Made by a program: the position numbers and the translations under genes. Of a stretch of 64,000 nucleotides of DNA, positions 59,594 to 64,000 are shown piece after piece; position 1 is the first letter of the stretch, and each line of letters begins with the position of its first letter. The stretch spans positions 1,678,752-1,742,751 of the forward strand of contig CABFPE010000006.1 of the NCBI GenBank assembly GCA_900660155.1. Direction: 5' to 3'. Source of the DNA: Hofstenia miamia. Its lineage: Eukaryota > Xenacoelomorpha > Acoela > Hofsteniidae. The notes beneath the pieces were generated by a model, which had not been told where the DNA came from, did not search any database, and saw nothing but the letters and a program-made list of their open reading frames with translations.

Positions 59594-61827
59594 ACAGGGC
59601 TCTTTGTCATATGAAGGAGTGACAATGAGCCTTTTTGATATCATTTCTCAGGATGAGGTCTGATTTCTTATATTTTGAAAAGACAAAGTTATATTGCTAC
59701 TTATTTTTATATGATGGGTGAAATGTATGCAAGGGAATGGCTTTACAGGATATACCAGCTTCTATTATAATTACGATAGGGGGCCCATTGTCAAATCTGA
59801 CTATAATAGAGGGCTAATAGTATAATATATTATGTCGCATAAATTTGTTAACTAGTACTTTGTTAGACCTAATTTTTAATTTTAATAGTATTTTTAGATA
59901 AGCTGAAGTTGATATTCTCTACTTTAGGATACATTAGGGTATATGTTAATGAATTACTCATTAACTGAAAAACACAGCACTCCTTCTCTATCCATGCTTT
60001 ATAATGCATTTTTTATGAATTTAAGAATCAGTGTTAAATTTGTTCAATTTTTTAGAATGACTTCTAATGATTAATGCAGTAATGACTGGAGAGATGATTC
60101 TCTTGATGACAATACTCGTCCTTAAGTTGCTGTGGATGATGCTGCTAATGTGCCACAAAAAATTGTCAAAAGGATTAGAAATCATTTATATGTAAAGCAC
60201 AAAAATCTATCTCAAACAAATAAGCATTATATTTGGTCTTACATCGTACACTTCATTCAAAGAAGACTAGTGAATTTGAAGATTGTTTTTTGAGGCTAAC
60301 TAACAGGCATAGACCAATTAAGAAGTTCCCTACACATAATGTAAGAACTTGCAACCATCAATGTAAAGATTATCTGCCTTCTGCTATTAAGAACCTGGTT
60401 AGAATGAATAAATTTGTAAGCATCAACTCTGAAACTATTATCACGGAGTTTATTAATTATAAAAAGGGTATATTGAACCTGTGGAAATACAACTAATAAA
60501 AAAATAAAAAATCAATTATCAAAAACTTACATTCAATATTTGTTAATACTCTAGCTATGAAAAAACCTCAATTTTTGGTACATGAAATTCACAGATTGGA
60601 ACGTCAAAACAAATACTCAGCTTCTACTATTCTTATTCTTCTAACTCTAGTTAAAAGCTTGGTCGATGTCATGGAGTTGCACTATGATAAAAATAGAATA
60701 CGACCTAGAGTGTGAGATGCAGTAGTACATGAGATTAGAAAAGTATACAATAAGAAAAAGCAAGTGCAAAAATCTGCTGACACTAAAGAAATGTTTTCAA
60801 AGTTACCAAGCATGAACACTGTACAAACTGTTCTATTGAAATTTAAAGAATTGCTAGAGGAAAACCTAAATAATCATAATCCAGGTTATAGAGATCAGCA
60901 ATGTCTAAAGTTTTATATTTTACAAGTCCGTCTCAATGTGCGCTCTGGTCCTTTAATTTCAATTAAGTGGGGAGATGAAAGAAATTGTTGAATGATGAGA
61001 TTGTTTCAACAAATCAACATAAAACAAGTTATAAATCCACGGTGAATATAAAAATCGAAAAAGATCAAATTCCATACATAAAGAATATGATTACTAATTA
61101 TCAAAGTGTGCACTTTCAAAACCCAAACTTCTTGTCTTCATGTTCTACAAATAAGCATGAAACAACAATATCAGCTGGGATTAAAGCAATAGTGAAAAAA
61201 TACTTGCCTGAATATGCATAATATAACTTTTCCTCCAGAAGCATTAGAAAGATGTTAGATACTTTCATTGAATCAAATGCAAATAATAAAATGATGACAT
61301 TTCAAATGTTCATTATGAGCAGACTGGCCATTCAAAAGAAACGGCCAAAAAATGTACATTATAACTTTACTCAATTATCTCAGTTCTATACGCAGACACT
61401 TGAACAAAATGCTATTGAATCTAAAGTTAATACAATTTGAAATGATATGAATGATTTAAATGTTGACAATTGCAGACGCTCTACATCAGGCTGTAATCAA
61501 ACACATGTCGATAGTGATGCAGAGAGTGATAACGATCAGTGTGACTTGGATTCTGATTATAAGCCCATGCATAAAAAAAGACATTTAAGAGATTCAGCAG
61601 TAGTAAAAAAAATGGAGGAATGAAGACAAATATTTATTAAGTTTGCTTAAATTTAGAAAAGTGTGGACAGCATATGAAAGGGACTGCTTATCACTGTTCC
61701 AAGAAGTGAAAGCAACACCAAATAAAGCTGAAACACAAGAAACTTTAACCGCATACAAAAAAATTTAATGACGAACTTGTGGTAAAAATTTATATCATTC
61801 TGAATTTTTTTTGACAAAGAGCCCTGT
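59594..61827 (+). mobile_element. Unusual TIR-bearing element with tyrosine-recombinase-like frames
   Basis: Perfect 16-bp terminal inverted repeats ACAGGGCTCTTTGTCA lie at 59594-59609 and 61812-61827. More GAGCC/GGGC words with TTATAATA-type sequence lie just inside the left end and just outside the right end. Plus-strand frames: 60233-60496 (Cys/His-containing, TCNHQCKDYLPSAIKN), 60764-60991 (FYILQVRLNVRSGPLISIKW), 60985-61221, 61252-61440 (preceded by SSRSIRKMLDTF, ending HYNFTQLSQFYTQ). R-S-G..I.I.W and R-S-I-R-K-M..T followed by a late Tyr are like box I and box II of tyrosine recombinases (Crypton-type). No known transposase was recognised. A few stops and frame changes break it. Confidence 0.5.
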
Positions 61828-61969
61828 TACTATAATATATTTGACATATGACCCTTATTATAATAAAAATTGTACACAAGGAGCCCTTTATTATAATCTT
61901 GTTTTCCTAAAAAGTGTCAGAAAGCCCCGAATAATTATAATAATATAATAATAATTATTGTTATTATCA

Positions 61970-63365
61970 TTATGACTGACGCGCAAGTGAACGGTCGTAT
62001 TTCTTGCTCTGCGAGTGTAATATCGACGATTTATTCGCTGGTGTTACGGAATTAGCAGACGCGGAGAAGCTCTCCGCAACAAGAAAACTCCGCTTCATCA
62101 GTTATTAGCTAAACTGAATGGAAAACAGGCATTGCTTTTCTTATTTTCTACATCTACGAATGTCAATCTATGTCCAACTGATATCTGCACTCAAGTCACA
62201 CCTACAAAACAGATACACTCAGCTACATCTGCAAATCCTTCCACAACGTCTATTTCTACACAAATCTTACATGCAAAAAACTATCGATACATCTCACAAG
62301 AAGAAAGCTCATCAAAATCAGGATCCTTAGGAGAAAGGGCCTCCGCAGCAAGCTCTTTAGAGAAGACACAACTATTCTAATCATATTCAGTTCTATTCTT
62401 AAAGACATTCGTCCGGAAAATCTTTTGCCTTGTTGCTCTGTTTCTGTTCAAAGCTACTCTGGTCATTCTACTTCCCAACTCCTGAAGAAGCTAGAAGCTT
62501 ATCTCACTAAGCATTACTAGATAATGACACTTAAATACAGCAAGTTTATTATCTACCAATTCTTCAGTTTTTCTCTAAAATTTATTGGAAAATGAGCAAC
62601 CATTTTCGGAAAATCATATATTCATTTTTTAATAAATTTAGCCCATTTCTTCTCAATCATCTATATATAACTTAGCCCAGACCAATTCTAGAAGTATCGC
62701 AAATAGAAAATAAACTGAAAAATTACCCGCAATAACTAAAAATTTGTTTATCTGAATGCTAGAAGCCTTAACTCAAACAGAAATGAATTTCTAAACTTAA
62801 CAAATAAGATAGGTCAAAACACAATATTCTTAATTACAGAAACTTGGCTACAACCTGACACTGATCGTAATATTTTCATAAAAACCGATTAGGTGGAGGT
62901 GGCGGACTCATGATATTAGCTCCAAAATGTTTAAACCACTGCGTAAATTGGAATTGGAATTAAATCACGATGTATTTGAATCACTCTGGATAGAAATTAT
63001 ATCTCTTGAAAATAACTGTCATAAAAAACTAATTAATATCACATACAATCCAAATAAAAATCATCATACTGACTATCTAAATTTTAGAGCCAATGAAATT
63101 TCTGAAATAAATTACTCTTATTATTCTATAAATATATTTGGTTACTTTAACATAAATTATTTTAATAATCTTGATAAAAATCGGTAGCAAAAATGTGTAC
63201 CACGATCTTCATTGTGTAAATACTGCCTGTTCCATACGGAATAACAACTTAATCGACAAATTCATGACAAATTCAGACTTATGTTTCAAATTCTTAAACT
63301 TCGAATCATTCAGTGACCATGCTCTCTGCCATACATAAGTAATATAACTACTAAAACTAATCATT
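61970..63365 (+). mobile_element. LINE 5' half: ORF1-like region and APE endonuclease
   Basis: A GC-richer leader (about 61975-62100) is followed by a Ser/Thr-rich ORF1-like frame (62118-62380, continuing LKKLEAYLTKHY). From about 62737 the endonuclease reads VYLNARSLNSNRNEFLNLTN, LITETWLQPDTDRN, LGGGGGLMILAPK, FESLWIEI, and near the end SFSDHALC. This order (NARS, TETWL, GGG, SDH) is that of the APE endonuclease of CR1/Jockey-like LINEs. RT is absent, since the copy stops near 63365. Several frame changes and stops. Confidence 0.75.
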
Positions 63366-64000
63366 TTAAATTAAATCGACATTTTAATTAATACGATTTA
63401 ATTAACAGAAACTTGTAAATGTTTCTTCCTTTCATGTAATTCATTGATATAATCTGGGAGTTTAGATTTTTGACTTTGTATATTATATCTAATATAAAAA
63501 CGTTATTTCTTAATCCTCAATGAATTGAAGCATAAAATGTCAACAACGCCAAGACCCCACCTCTTTTATTTCAAAACTATTGAAGAGTAAGTAATGTGCT
63601 TTGTCAATGTGAAAGATACACATTTGGACGACATTTTTCCCAATTTTTAAAAAATATATTCATTGGTTTCAATTTTATATGCAAATGATATCGTGAAGTA
63701 ATATTTTTGGAAAAACAAAGGAGACAAAGAACCTAGAGTTAATTGAGCATTAAAAATAGAAGGAAACATATTATTTAACTCATATTACCGTGCCTCTCCA
63801 GGTAAATGAAACTTGCAAAACTTATGTAAACTTACAATTACGCATTCAAAACTTGCACATATCATACACGTCTTGCAAAACATGTACGATCGTTTATAAT
63901 TTCTTGTAAATTTTAAACGTCTGGAAAATCGTATAAAACATTCACGTAGTACTTGTATGTTTGAAAGGCCTATAAGTCTTGCAAAATATACATGCAAAAT
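63366..64000. other. Right-edge stretch, nothing recognised
   Basis: AT-rich. The 70-codon minus frame at 63997-63785 has no domain. The words CTTGCAAAA and ACTTGTAT recur loosely at 63800-64000. Confidence 0.5.

Noticed and set aside
1-64000. CRISPR arrays, bacterial operons, rRNA genes
   Set aside because: No regularly spaced repeats of the right form. Spliced genes and eukaryotic transposons show that this is animal nuclear DNA, and no rRNA-like blocks were seen.

Overview
This is animal nuclear DNA, almost certainly from an invertebrate. The sequence is AT-rich with long TA runs and short assembly gaps. The host genes are split by GT-AG introns and are sparse, and many fossil transposons of eukaryotic families fill the rest. 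I cannot name the species from sequence alone.

Host genes. (1) A leucine-rich-repeat gene like LRRC74A/B lies on the minus strand. Five exons between 28202 and 20252 join in phase 1 throughout and give a 541-residue protein. A second, diverged copy of the last exon (15772-15276) has the same splice phase and an open frame, giving a possible 527-residue alternative form. (2) A two-exon glutamine-dependent NAD+ synthetase (NADSYN1, plus strand, 31062-33949, 697 residues) looks complete, with its nitrilase triad and ATP-pyrophosphatase P-loop. (3) The last two exons of an F-box/AMN1-type LRR gene lie on the minus strand (43414-42387). (4) The last exon of the mitochondrial complex I assembly factor FOXRED1 lies on the minus strand (56100-55744). 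(5) An unrecognised terminal exon sits near 57.1 kb. Exons with a DUF4806-like domain and a transposase-like block at 44.5-48.5 kb may be old genes or a degraded two-gene element.

Mobile DNA by region. 0-10 kb is a nest of LTR-retrotransposon fossils: one element enters from the left edge, a Ty3/gypsy-type fossil (2659-7583) sits inside another LTR element (2356-9736), and a 180-bp-arm hairpin lies inside the gypsy copy. 11-14.9 kb has Penelope-like 3' ends with a GIY-YIG motif, two of them head to head, and hAT-like debris. 16.8-18.6 kb has a hAT miniature element with a perfect 8-bp target duplication, disturbed by a duplication at an N. 35-41.7 kb has a TIR element, LINE fragments on both strands, an internally deleted Tc1 copy with intact ends, and a hAT C-terminus. 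50.4-51.7 kb is a nearly full-length mariner, followed by a P/THAP9-like transposase fossil. 57.4-63.4 kb holds LINE ends, a piggyBac-like 5' half, an unusual TIR-bearing element with tyrosine-recombinase-like motifs (59594-61827), and the 5' half of a LINE.

The host genes appear unrelated in function. The points most worth a second look are the paired terminal exons of the LRRC74-like gene, the 59.6-61.8 kb element, and the DUF4806/transposase cluster. Three duplications that abut Ns are probably assembly faults.
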